Shown piece after piece: positions 1 through 9,000 of a DNA stretch of 64,000 nt (position 1 is the stretch's first letter; each line of letters begins with the position of its first letter). A model generated the notes under the pieces. That model did no database searches, had not been told where the DNA came from, and saw only the letters and a program-made list of their open reading frames with translations. A program made the position numbers and the translations under genes. This stretch comes from Perca fluviatilis. Taxonomy: Eukaryota > Chordata > Actinopteri > Perciformes > Percidae. The stretch is taken from assembly GCF_010015445.1 (NCBI RefSeq), contig NC_053116.1, forward strand, positions 10,316,085 to 10,380,084, given 5' to 3'.

Positions 1-789
1 CATCGTGTGTGGCAAATGGGGAGATTATACAGTATGCCCATGTTTAAATTTGGACTCTGGAGCTTGTAATCGGAGGTGTCGAAATAAATGGTATGACATC
101 ACTCACCATTTTAGTTCAGTGTTTTTAATGTTAATTGTAATGATTTGGAACCCTCTTACAAGCAATATCAGAGCCCGAAGAAGGAAAACCTAAAGCAGAG
201 TTTCAAGAAAACGAAGACCCGAGGTGTCCGTCTTCAGGTTCTGATATTGGTCTGAACCCACTGGGGTTCTTGACATGGTTACAGTAACCAATGTTGTAAA
301 GAAAATCCACAGTGAAAAGTGCACACACAAGACTAAACACAAATCTACTCTATTACATTCAGCTTTCCTGTGTGGGTGTTTTGGTTTTCAAACTGTGAAG
401 TCACAGTGATGTATGCATGCCTAGAGCATTACAGATACAAAAACTGTACTTTGCCCAATAAAAAAAAAAAAAAAGATCTTAATGATAAGATCTGTGCTTT
501 TACTTTTACTGTCTGTACATTTTTGACAATAAAGAGGCAATAATGAAATGACTCTTGGCTTTCAGTGTCAGTTTATCATATCATTAATGTTTGAGATACA
601 TACATATGAAAATACCAATTCAATGGTGGACATTCAACAGTACTCAGCGGATGTTAAATTGCAATCTTAGGGATAATCAGTTTTATATGTTGTTTCCTAA
701 TAGTGGGTGTTTCCATCTTTGGTAGCACATGAGCCTATGAGAGCAGTCCTGCCTTTCTGTTATACTCCGATATGTCTGTGACCTCAGGA
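1..789. other. No recognisable gene (left edge)
   Basis: There is a 62-codon frame at 5-193 (+) with five cysteines early on, but no recognisable domain. AATAAA-like signals occur at about 457 and 529. It could be the 3' end of a neighbouring gene or intergenic; nothing decides. Confidence 0.3.
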
Positions 790-1152
790 ACACGAATGTC
801 TTTAGTAGTGCACTATGCCCTGCAGTGCCCTGCTACGCCATGAACCACTACAACTATTTCTAGTCATAGTTCCATTATCTTTATTGTGACTATTATTACC
901 ACTGTTCATCACACCCCCAACCTGCACCGTCAGACACCGCCTACCAAGAGCCTGGGTCTGTCCCAGGTTTCTCCCTAAAAGGGAGTTTTTCCTCGCCACT
1001 GTCACACTAAATGCTTTCTCTTGAGAGAATTACTGGAATTGTTGGGTCTTTGTAAATTATAGAGTGTGGTCTAGACCTACTCTATCTGTATCTGTAAGTG
1101 TCTTGGAGATAACTCTTGTTATGATTTGATACTATAAATAAAATTGAATAAT
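790..1152 (+). mobile_element. 3' tail of an L2-like LINE
   Basis: The sequence has the teleost L2-type 3' end: a CTCCCTAAAAGGGAGTTTTT block, TAGAGTGTGGTCTAGACC, a GTGTCTTGGAGATAACT block and a terminal ATAAATAAAATTGAAT. 5'-truncated; no reverse transcriptase remains. Family named from memory of the tail pattern. Confidence 0.6.
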
Positions 1153-1256
1153 CGCCAGATGCTGTGAGGACTCCAACAGCTTCATGATGGCCAAGAATGC
1201 AGGTCGGTCTTTGAACTCCACATCCAGCAGTACTTCATCAGATCATAGCTAAAAGC

Positions 1257-1745
1257 CAGCGGTGAAAAAATATTCAGATCATTTACTTAAGTAAAAGTAC
1301 TAATACCACACTGTTGAAATACTCCGTTACGAGTAAAAGTCCTACATTGAATGTTACTGAAGTAAAAGTATGTAGGTATCATCAGGAAAATGTACTTAAA
1401 GTATTAAATGCAAAAGTACTCAATGCAGAAAACTCCTCACATTTTAGAAACTGGAAACGATCCAAACAGTTCTGTTTTTAATGGGCTAATCTCTTCAGCT
1501 GGACTTGTAGGCCGTTACATTGTTGGGTCGTTTAATTTATAATAAACATCGTCAATTTATAAACTACAGTTTTGTGTGCAAAAATCCTAATGTGTAAAGT
1601 AACTAGTAACTAAAGCTGTCAGATTAATGTACAATGTAGCACAATATTTCTCTCTGTAAATGTAGCAAAGTAAAGTACAAGTACCTCAACATTTGTACTT
1701 AAGTCCAGTACTTAAGTAAATGTACTTAGTTACAGTCTACCACTG
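1257..1745 (-). mobile_element. hAT-type MITE, 'AAGTA' family, copy 1
   Basis: Begins CAGCGGTGAAAAAAT and ends CTACCACTG. It is flanked by a perfect 8-bp duplication CTAAAAGC (1249-1256 and 1746-1753). The interior is rich in ACTTAAGTA and AAAGTAC motifs. The 8-bp duplication and CAG.GGTG termini indicate hAT superfamily mobilisation. No transposase. Confidence 0.85.
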
Positions 1746-2368
1746 CTAAAAGCATACAAAAGGGATTTAAAACAGATCGGTGTTAAAGGAATAGTTTGCC
1801 ATTTCTGGAAATACCCACGGTCGCTTTCTTGCCGAAAGTCAGATGAGAAGGTAGCACTCTCATGTCTGTTTGGTCAGGACCAGTGTGGGGGGTGAGGTTG
1901 CAGATTGCAACCAATTGACTCACCCCTCCCTTTCCAAGCGTCTATGAGTGGAACCTCAGGTGGCCTTCAGTAACCTCTCCGAGAGCTCTGGCTACACCAC
2001 AGATACATTCTAGGATAAGAGAAAAGGCTGTGTACATTTCTTTAAACCAATCAAAATCGTCTTGGGCGGCTCTATAGGTTTTGGAGGCTCAGGCGGTAGC
2101 TTCATATTTACAGACAGACGTGAGAGTAGCACCAATCTTCTCATCTTCGCCAGAAAGCTTGTATTTCCCAATAGGCCTATTTCTTTAACCATATAAATGC
2201 AGTTACTTTTGGTTGTAATAGCTCATGAGGAGTATTTCAATGAAAATGCAACGTTCATGTGTATAAGTTGACTCAATTGCTAACACTGCAGCAAGTGACG
2301 GTGTTAAAAGTTCCCAAGCAGAGGCCACCACGTGACCACACCTGAGGCAGGGAGGATAAATCCAACAC

Positions 2369-3036
2369 AAGGGGGTAAGCTTCGCTTCAGAACTCGAACC
2401 TCCGATGGCGCCATTTTGTTGCTACAAAGCGATCACCTCTTGTTAGCATTCCACTGACCGCCATTTTTTTTTATGTCACTTGACTGCGAATAACTTTACA
2501 TCTGAAGCATTTAAAGACTCTATTTGTCCGTTGTTTATTTCTAAAGAAACACGACAATGTATAAAAGGCTCCATTACCTTGTACCTCACGTTATGGCTCC
2601 GTAGCAGACGTTTTTGAAAAAATAGGCTAACGATTGTGTCATAACCAAGCGACTTACTGTCGCACAGTAGAGGAATTACCGTATAGTACAGGAGAAGCTC
2701 GCAGGCAGTTTCGACTTACGTTAGCTGTTTAGGTTTAATTACTAATGTTAACTAGCATGTTAGTTAGCAATAATTAGCCTGTGCCCATGTTATCTCCTTA
2801 CATATACCTACGCTCTCCGTCTCTGTAAGATTGGGAATGATTGAGGTTTCTCTTGGCACAGCTACCAGAAGACTTACAACTTTCAGACACGTTGCTCACG
2901 TCACATTTACGTTGTCTCTCTCAGTTGGAGGCTGCGCAGTAAAGCAAGAGATCACCGGAAAAGTGATTCTAATATCCTTCACTGGTCTCCGTCCAGAGCA
3001 ACGGGGTCTGTTGGTCCATTATATATATATGTCAAT
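2369..3036 (+). repeat. Inverted repeat copy A (partner 5767-6415)
   Basis: A segment starting near CAAGGGGGTAAGCTTC and ending near the TATATATGTCAATG stretch. Read on the opposite strand it matches 5767-6415 almost throughout, with shared blocks ATGGCGCCATTTTG, CCATTACCTTGTACCTC, CATGTTATCTCCTTAC and CACTGGTCTCCGTCCAGAG-like sequence. It has no coding capacity and is probably a non-autonomous DNA element of unknown class. Confidence 0.75.
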
Positions 3037-3207
3037 GATCAAACACTCTTGCGTGAGGGAGGACCCGCCCCCTTCAGGTGCAATCAGTCCACTTAATTAG
3101 AGGCTATATACACAGCCTTCCTCCCTTTGTTCTCTCCTTTTGACCTGAGCCACATTGTGTGCATCCGGTAAGTAAATGTCCTTATTAAATCCTTTGGTTG
3201 TCCTTAA

Positions 3208-3927
3208 AGGTCCAATGTGTAGGAATTTCTCCCATCTATCGTTGAGATCATATATCGCAATCAACTTTCTCTCTCCACGCAGTTCAGTTACAGCTACGGT
3301 AGCCTTCACGCTTTAAAAAAGGCGAAGGTGTACAAAATGCCGTCTATCAGCCGTGGTTGTTGGAGTGCTTACATGTCGAGTGGGCACACGCGCCTCCCGA
3401 AGGAAAGGAGAGAGAAAGAAAAGGAGAGAGAAAGAAAAGGAGACTGCAGCGGTCCGGAGGATGATTTACTAGTTGGGATGGTGTGTGCGTCCAAAGCAGC
3501 TCTAATGTTCACTTTTTTTTCTGGCGACGCTGGTCTCTCGCTCTTTTCAATATCGTTTTCTTATTCTGGGCGAAGAAGAAGACTCCTGTTCCTGAAATTT
3601 TGGATTTTGAATACGTGTGGTCCTCCATGTTTTCTTCTTCAAACTTGCCAGGGCCGGGAAGCGACGATACCCATTAGCAGCAGCTGTGAGTCGAAAACGC
3701 GAAAGTCGGCGCAGTATGTCCTGTATGTCCCTTACCGGCTAACGTATTTCAAGACGGCTCATGAATATGGAGCGCCTACCCCAGTTCATGCTAGCGCAAA
3801 TGTAAAATTTCAAGCTAATAGGAATACTTGGAATTGATGGTTGTGGTCAATATTCATGAAAAAGGATAAGTTTGTGAAGGGCAATACAGATTTTGATAAT
3901 TAACTACAGACGTTACACACTGGACCT
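3208..3927. mobile_element. TTAA-flanked MITE with AGGTCCA.TGTGTA ends
   Basis: A 720-bp element flanked by TTAA (3204-3207 and 3928-3931). Left end AGGTCCAATGTGTAGG; right end read inward AGGTCCAGTGTGTAAC. No transposase; the long open frame at 3328-3837 has no recognisable domain. It lies just beyond the last recognised STYK1-like exon. Confidence 0.7.
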
Positions 3928-4153
3928 TTAATGCAAACGGTTTATGTTTGGATTTATTGTTAACGAGTTTTGTTTGAGAAAACTCATACCCACACGTTGA
4001 ATCTGCCTTCTGGAAATAAAACTCTCCGCTTTAACTGCCAATCTGCTGGCTGCGTCTCCTCCCTTGCTGACACCAATTGAGTCAGCTCTCCAGTGTTCCA
4101 TTCAGACGGTATGTTACTCCCACGTTAAGTCGGCCTGTTTGTTAAAAGTTTAC

Positions 4154-4254
4154 TTCCAAAGGTCCTCCACAGTTCTCCGGTCTCTTCATTCGATAAGAGC
4201 CCTGTAGCTTCGGAAGCCCAGACCGAGGCTCCAGCTCAGGGTATGGAGGAGAGC
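4154..4254 (-). pseudogene. styk1: STYK1-like exon: PPYPE / MKRP segment
   Basis: The acceptor TTTTGATCTCAG is followed by GSPPYPELEPRSGL, then KLQGSYRMKRPENCGG, ending PLE before GTAAAC. STYK1 has LGAPPYPE and IMKRPSSC at the same spacing. The frame is intact. The following exon (helix H, RP-x-F region and C-tail) was not found between here and the left edge. A 720-bp TTAA element and a copy of the inverted repeat lie in between. Confidence 0.75.
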
Positions 4255-4466
4255 CTGAGATCAAAACAAAGAAGACTGAATAGGAAGAATTCTTGAATGA
4301 AATAAATGTGACTTTAATGGTTATGTGCAATGACAACTGGGTGTTGTCACGATTCAATACTACACATTGTAAAAGTTATTACATTTAAAAGATGCTAAGA
4401 TGTGCAAAGGCGCAAATACTGACGCTTTAAATAATTTGCTTCCAGATAATAGAACTGCAACTTTAC

Positions 4467-4507
4467 CTAATGTCATCAGATCATACAGTAAGATTCCAAA
4501 TGACCAC
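4467..4507 (-). pseudogene. styk1: STYK1-like micro-exon: DVWSFG helix F
   Basis: A 41-bp exon between CCCTAG and GTAAAG. One base completes the Val of DV, then WSFGILLYDLMTL, then one base of the next Gly. This is the invariant DVWSFG motif of the C-lobe. Phase matches both neighbours exactly (phase 2 in, phase 1 out). It is intact and nearly identical in length and content to the STYK1 family pattern WSFGILLYEMVTL. Confidence 0.8.
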
Positions 4508-4591
4508 CTAGGGAAAAGAAAATGTTTGTTTTGACTCATTAATTCTAGTTTTTATGCGTTTCGGTTTTCCTAGCCCTAACTCTGCCCTTAC

Positions 4592-5253
4592 ACGTCGCTC
4601 CTGTCGATACGGAGCTGCATCATGATCCTCTCTGGAGCCTGCCATTTCAGAGGCACCTCTGCTGCCCTCTGCCTAATTGGTGGATCCATTCTGCGTCCTC
4701 CAAATGCTAACGCCCAGCCCAGACACCCGGGCTCAGAGGCCTGGGCCAATTAATCCTCCTGTTTTCAAAAGTTTCCGCATCAGAAATTTGGGTCTGTTTC
4801 AACCAAATTACCCCGAAAATAACACTGATGGTTACATACAACACTCATCGCAGGTCAAATTTAGGATCAGTTCACTACTTTCATTGAATTTTGGGTGTCT
4901 TATTCAATTTTTATAGCATTTGAAAAAAACTGTGAAATCTCTCGCTTTCTAAACAGTATCCTGACTGAACTGACAGTCTGTGATTATCCACTAAATTGTA
5001 ACTATTTGTCAAAATAGTTCATAATTTCAGATTATTTTTAACTCCAGAGGTATAATTTCATATAAATGAGGTTTACTGATTATGAATTTTAAAAAAAAAG
5101 TGTAAAACTAGCGGTAATAAGTTGATGTTAGTGGTGAATCCAGTGGTAGTGAACCTGGGAATGCAACAAGTTGCCTGGTCAACGGGAAGACAACACAAGG
5201 GTTAAGATGTTCCTGGCTGCAATATCACCATGCACCAGCCTGTGCTCTGACCT
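4592..5253 (-). pseudogene. styk1: STYK1-like exon: catalytic loop to APE, split by an insertion
   Basis: The exon opens SEHRLVHGDIAARNI at about 5251-5205 and is then interrupted by the TTAA-flanked element at 4754-5201. It resumes at 4753 and ends at 4592 with the donor GTAAGG. The second half contains ARVSGLG (DFG-region equivalent), LAFGG, and the activation-loop end EVPLKWQAPERIMMQLRIDR plus SDV. After removal of the insert the frame meets TGA at 4735-4733. A one-base gain at about 4711 then separates ARVSGLG from LAFGG. These lesions remove a functional catalytic domain. Confidence 0.75.
4754..5201. mobile_element. TTAA-flanked (piggyBac-type) MITE inside kinase exon
   Basis: A 448-bp element bounded by TTAA at 4750-4753 and 5202-5205. 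Its ends are imperfect inverted repeats (TCCTCCTGTTTTC left; CCCTTGTGTTGTC when the right end is read inward). TTAA duplication with CC(C/T)T termini is the hallmark of piggyBac-type insertion. It has no coding capacity. It interrupts the STYK1-like catalytic-loop exon directly after the AARNI codons. Confidence 0.75.
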
Positions 5254-5432
5254 CTTACAGGCCAAGATATTAATCTTTGTTTGAAATATTAATTAAGAAT
5301 TCAAGAGAAACATGGGGGGGCAGGGGGATATTGGTATGTGGTTCATCATGACCGGCTGCAGTACAGACTGACATCGTAAGCAGAGCAAAACCATCTAAAT
5401 TTAGTAGTTTGTTGGGATTATGAACAAGTGAC

Positions 5433-5517
5433 TTGCCAAGCCAGCTGCAACCTGCTTTGCCACCAGAAACACTGACCCCTCTCAAAAGTTCAGCGATGGA
5501 TCTGCAATGTTTGAATT
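5433..5517 (-). pseudogene. styk1: STYK1-like exon: helix E, with in-frame TGA
   Basis: After the acceptor CCCTCTAG the frame reads NSNIADPSLNF, TGA, then EGSVFLVAKQVAAGLA. The VAKQVAAGLA stretch fits helix E of the C-lobe (VYHIGKQVLLALEFL in human STYK1, from memory). The TGA at 5484-5482 could derive from CGA by CpG decay or from TCA. The expected donor is weak (GTCACT), so the exon end is uncertain. Confidence 0.6.
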
Positions 5518-5611
5518 CTAGAGGGAAGAAAAAAAAAAGCTTAATTTAGGAATTGGAGATTGCATGTGTCATTAAATAGAAGTTCAGGTTTTAACCGAAG
5601 CTGTGTACCAC

Positions 5612-5730
5612 GTTCCATTTCTGAGCATCCAGAGGAAGTGAAGGAGGTTCCCTGGTCTGTAGCCACCTACGACCAGATACATGGGCGGACGCTTGGTCTG
5701 ACAGTACAACATCCGCACCACGTTCTCATG
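5612..5730 (-). pseudogene. styk1: STYK1-like exon: N-lobe end and hinge
   Basis: The minus strand reads HENVVRMLYCQ, then PPMYLVV, then PGNLLHFLWMLRNG. This corresponds to the kinase segment from strand beta4 through the hinge to helix D. In STYK1 the equivalent is an H-K-N-LVQL...LYMVLE...GDLLSFLW pattern. The upstream edge is unclear: there is no good acceptor, and the inverted repeat copy starts only about 40 bases away, so the exon may be cut off. The downstream donor is ambiguous around ACGTGGTAC. Confidence 0.65.
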
Positions 5731-5766
5731 TTTACACACGTGGTGTGTGTGTGGAAGTACCCATTG

Positions 5767-6415
5767 ACATATATCAAATGGACCAACAGATCCCGTTACT
5801 CTGGACGGAGACCAGTTAAGTGAATTAGAAGCACTTTTCCGGTGATGGCTGAGCGTTACTGAGCAGCCTCAAACTGAGCTCGAAGACGTAGATGTGACGT
5901 GAGCAACCTGTCTGAAAGTTGGAAGTCTTCTGGTAGCTCAATCATTCCCAATCTTGCAGAGACGGAGAGCGTAGGTATATGTAAGGAGATAACATGGGCA
6001 CTGGCTAATTATTGCTAACTAAAATGCTAGTTAACATTAGTAATTAAACTTAAACAGCTCATGTGAGTCGAAACTGCCTGCGAGCTTCTCCTGTACTGTA
6101 CGGTAATTTGTCTACTGTGCGACAGTAACTCGCGTGGTTATGACACAATCGTTAGCCTATTTTTACAAAACCGTCTGCTACGGAGCCATAACGTGAGGTA
6201 CAAGGTAATGGAGCCTTTTATACATTGTTGTGTTTCTTTAGAAATAAACAATGGACAAATAGAGTCTTTAAATGCTTCAGATATAAGGTTATTCGCTGTC
6301 AAAGTGGCGCCAAAATGAATGGCGGTCAATGGAATGCTAACGGGAGGTGATGGCTTGTTAGCATCAAAATGGCGCCATAGGAGCTACGTGTTCCGAGGAG
6401 AAGCTTACCCCCTTG
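5767..6415 (-). repeat. Inverted repeat copy B (partner 2369-3036)
   Basis: Same element as 2369-3036 in opposite orientation. It abuts the N-lobe/hinge exon of the STYK1-like relic and could have replaced or separated the upstream kinase exon. Its 5' end carries TTACCCCCTTGG. Confidence 0.75.
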
Positions 6416-6420
6416 GAAGT

Positions 6421-6794
6421 ACCCTGGAAATCCAGAGTTCTCGTGAGAGCACAATTTGAATTTGCTCAGCGAGTCGCTCTTGCATTGAGTAATGATGCTC
6501 ATTAACTATGCCCTTGGAGCCGAGCTGCACCAATCACATCGGTGTATCTGAGATAGGCGGGCCAGAGGCAAGCTAAACGGATGACGACAGTTTAATCTAC
6601 CAGTTAGCTCAGCTGGTAGCTAACCGTATGGGCCTCTGGATACGCCGTTGTTGTGATTGGTTGTAGTGTTATCCAATTGCGTGCAGTGAGGTTTTCAAAT
6701 GCATGCTTGGTGCCGCCCCTCGAGTTGGGCCATTTTCATTACTCAACGCCAGACCCTTAATCTTTCCGATTTGGGTCTGGATTTCCAGGCTAGC
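6421..6794. mobile_element. MITE with CTGGAAATCCAGA / TCTGGATTTCCAG ends
   Basis: Terminal inverted repeats CCTGGAAATCCAGAG (left) and GGTCTGGATTTCCAGGCTA (right) bracket about 370 bp without coding capacity. It belongs to a teleost-style repeat; related termini appear at 50388-50548. Confidence 0.6.
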
Positions 6795-6823
6795 GTGAAA
6801 AAAACGGAGGGTTAGTGATCAAC

Positions 6824-7187
6824 TAGGGCTGGGTATCCAATGACATCCCGAATCACAAGGTCACGATTTTTCGATTCAGTATCGATTAGGTCAGGGACTT
6901 TTCAGTTACAATACCAATTTGGCTTGCAAGAGATTCTCCGAACTAATGCTGTAAATTGTACAAGCAAGAACCAACCTTCAATTTTTTTATTTTTAAATAA
7001 TGCACTAGGTTAATGTTTACATTAAGAATTGAACCCCAAACACTTTGAAATACTATAACTGTAACTTGCACATCCATGGTAAAAAGGCATACATTTATAG
7101 AAGATCGATTCGGATTTTATTAATCCATATTAGATCACTCAAACAATTGATTTTTATTGGCGAATTGATTATTTTAACCCAGCCCTA
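6824..7187. mobile_element. hAT-type MITE, TAGGGCTGGG termini
   Basis: Left TAGGGCTGGGTATCC, right CCCAGCCCTA; flanking 8-mers TGATCAAC and TGAACCAC agree at 6 of 8. The interior has TCACAAGGTCNCGATT, shared with degraded copies at 23160 and 36216. Confidence 0.7.
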
Positions 7188-7375
7188 TGAACCACCTTAT
7201 TTGTTCTTAATTTGGTCTTTTACTGCGTATCTTGCCGCTCTCCCTCTGAGAACACCATTATCTCTTCAAATACTTTTACGGTTATTGCACACAAGACTCA
7301 GATGATCCTGGCCTTATGACCGACTGATGCTGTACCCCGGAGGGACTTAACCACCATGGCAGAAGAGGCTCGGTC
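7188..7375. other. Short unassigned interval between two MITEs
   Basis: On the minus strand it contains a GRAARYAVK-like frame that faintly resembles an N-lobe lysine strand. Given the position this could be a scrap of the missing STYK1-like ATP-binding exon. The resemblance is too short to call. Confidence 0.2.
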
Positions 7376-7905
7376 CAGTGGTGGGATGCAACTAAGTACA
7401 TTTACTGAAGTACTGTACTTAAGTACAAATTGGAGGTACTTGTACTTTACTGGAGTCTTTTCTTTTCACGCCACTTTCTACTTCTACTCCGCTACATTTC
7501 AGAGAGAAATATTGTACTTTTTACACTACATTCATCTGACAGCTTTAGTTACTTTACACATTTAGATTTTTGTAAACAAAACGCATGTAGTTTATAAAAT
7601 GTTTTATTATAAATTAAACTACCCAACAATAATAGGCCTAGAAGTCCAGCTGACATGATTAGACCATTAAAGACTTAGTTGGTTGACAGAACGGTTTGGA
7701 TTGTTTCCCGTTTCTAAAATGTGAGGATTTTTCTGCATTGACAACTTTTACTTTTAATTACTTTAAGTACATTTTCCTGATGATACTAACATACTTTTAC
7801 TTAAGTAACCTTTTCAATGCAGGACTTTAACTCGTAACGGTATATTTACAGTGGGGTGTTTGTACTTTTACTGAAGTAAAGGACGGAATACTTCTTCCAC
7901 CGCTG
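7376..7905 (+). mobile_element. hAT-type MITE, 'AAGTA' family, copy 2
   Basis: Begins CAGTGGTGGGATGCAAC and ends TTCCACCGCTG, opposite in orientation to the copies at 1257 and 26277. Flanks GCTCGGTC (7368-7375) and GCTCCGTC (7906-7913) match 7 of 8. It sits just downstream of the STYK1-like juxtamembrane exon, in its intron. Confidence 0.85.
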
Positions 7906-7936
7906 GCTCCGTCTCTCTTCTTCAGCAGACCTTTAC

Positions 7937-8075
7937 CAATGGGGCCATGGCGACCTGTCTGCCAAAACTCCAGTCCCTCAAGAACAAACTCTTCAGGGTT
8001 TTCCCAGGGACACAAAGCTGCCTGGACCTTTTGGGGTGCTTAGAGAAGCTGCGGTCAGGGATACACTCTGCTGGC
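7937..8075 (-). pseudogene. styk1: STYK1-like exon: juxtamembrane segment
   Basis: A 139-bp exon between TTTTTTAACAG and a GTAAAG donor. One base completes the Arg codon left by the transmembrane exon, then 46 codons follow (PAECIPDRSFSK ... VAMAPL) rich in basic residues. It is open in the predicted frame and ends in phase 0. The sequence is not recognisable by itself; the call rests on matching phase, the splice sites and the position between the transmembrane and kinase exons. A hAT MITE copy lies just 32 bases beyond the donor. Confidence 0.55.
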
Positions 8076-8169
8076 CTGTTAAAAAACAAACACAACAGCA
8101 GATGGAGGTCTACTGTGAGCTAGTGATATATTAGCACCTGGTGTTGCTCTTGGGCACTAATGAAAATAC

Positions 8170-8245
8170 CTATTATTATTATTATTATTATTATTATTAG
8201 TAGTATTATTATTATTATAATATATATATATATATATATATAATT
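8170..8245. repeat. (ATT)n and (TA)n microsatellites
   Basis: Tandem ATT units at about 8170-8215, then TA units to about 8242, followed by a T-run. Confidence 0.9.
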
Positions 8246-8798
8246 TTTTTTTTTTTCTTTTTCATTTCAACATAAATCGCATACATTTCGTAGCCTACAT
8301 AATATCAAACCAACACACCCTGAACCCCATTGTAATTCAAACCCAAACTGCTATTACCCGTGGCGCCTCATCCAAAATCATATTTTCATTTTCTCAATAT
8401 TACATTTTTTTTCTCTTATATTGACATGAAGAGTGCTTCAACTGGTGCCCATATTCCATATCGCTCTTGCAGTTTAAAGGCTATCTTTCCTAACTTAATC
8501 ATTTCAATTGCTTCAGTGATCATTTTTTCTTTGTAGATGTATTAACAGCAATCCAGTTGTTGCATAATTAGCTTCTTTGTGACCATAGTGAGATAAATAT
8601 ATTTTCACTGTTCGATGATACATTACAGCAGTTGTACAGATACATGTTTGTGGGGTTAGTGGAATGGTTATATTAATGTGTATCATTGTTACAGTACACC
8701 AAACCAAAGAGCTTTGATTGTATTGCAGTCTCAACAACCTATGCATTAAGGTTCCTTATCAGCACCACAGTTTGGGCAGTTACTTTCATCTCTTATAC

Positions 8799-8955
8799 CT
8801 TACTCTCGTACCATTTGTAAAATGAGCTAAGGTGCTCTGTCCTCTCTGTTTGCTCTTGTGGCGTCTGTAGAAAATCAGAGCTACCACTAAAACTGTGCTC
8901 AGAGCCAACAGACAAGGGATGATAATTACAGCAAGTGGACCCGCGGACTCCTCAT
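8799..8955 (-). pseudogene. styk1: STYK1-like exon: transmembrane segment
   Basis: A 157-bp exon preceded by a pyrimidine-rich tract and TTGTTCAG acceptor. Two bases complete a codon, then it encodes EESAGP, a 20-odd residue hydrophobic helix (LAVIIIPCLLALSTVLVVAL), and the basic stop-transfer YRRHKSKQR, ending NGTRV plus two bases. The donor is AAG followed by GTATAAG. It joins in phase to the exon at 7937-8075. The segment itself has no lesion. The helix followed by basic residues implies a type I or III single-pass protein with a cytoplasmic kinase. Confidence 0.7.
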
Positions 8956-8972
8956 CTGAACAATAAGTGGAG

Positions 8973-9000
8973 GAAGAAGAAGAAGAAGAAGAAGAAGAAG
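8973..9000. repeat. (GAA)n microsatellite
   Basis: Tandem AGA/GAA units. On the minus strand they form the pyrimidine-rich tract just upstream of the STYK1-like transmembrane exon acceptor. Confidence 0.85.

Larger units (their letters stand above)
4154..8955 (-). pseudogene. styk1: STYK1-like receptor-type kinase, decayed multi-exon gene
   Basis: Seven minus-strand segments follow the order of a STYK1 (NOK) protein: transmembrane helix, basic juxtamembrane part, hinge region, helix E, HGDIAARNIL catalytic loop, PLKWQAPER activation-loop end, DVWSFGILLYDLMTL, and GSPPYPE...MKRP. The family's HGD in place of HRD is present. Several exon junctions keep phase and GT/AG sites, so this was a spliced gene and not a processed copy. 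Lesions are TGA at 5484-5482, TGA at 4735-4733, one extra base at about 4711, and a 448-bp TTAA-flanked insert at 4754-5201 inside the catalytic-loop exon. The exon with the glycine loop and VAIK lysine, and the C-terminal exon, were not found; repeats occupy much of the gap. The first exon should lie between 8.97 and 10 kb. Another STYK1-related paralogue is possible. Assembly error in all lesions at once is unlikely. Confidence 0.72.

Noticed and set aside
3328..3837. 169-codon + frame
   Set aside because: Lies entirely inside a TTAA-flanked MITE and has no transposase or other domain.
5560..5823. 87-codon + strand frame
   Set aside because: Antisense shadow of the kinase hinge exon, which lies on the minus strand.
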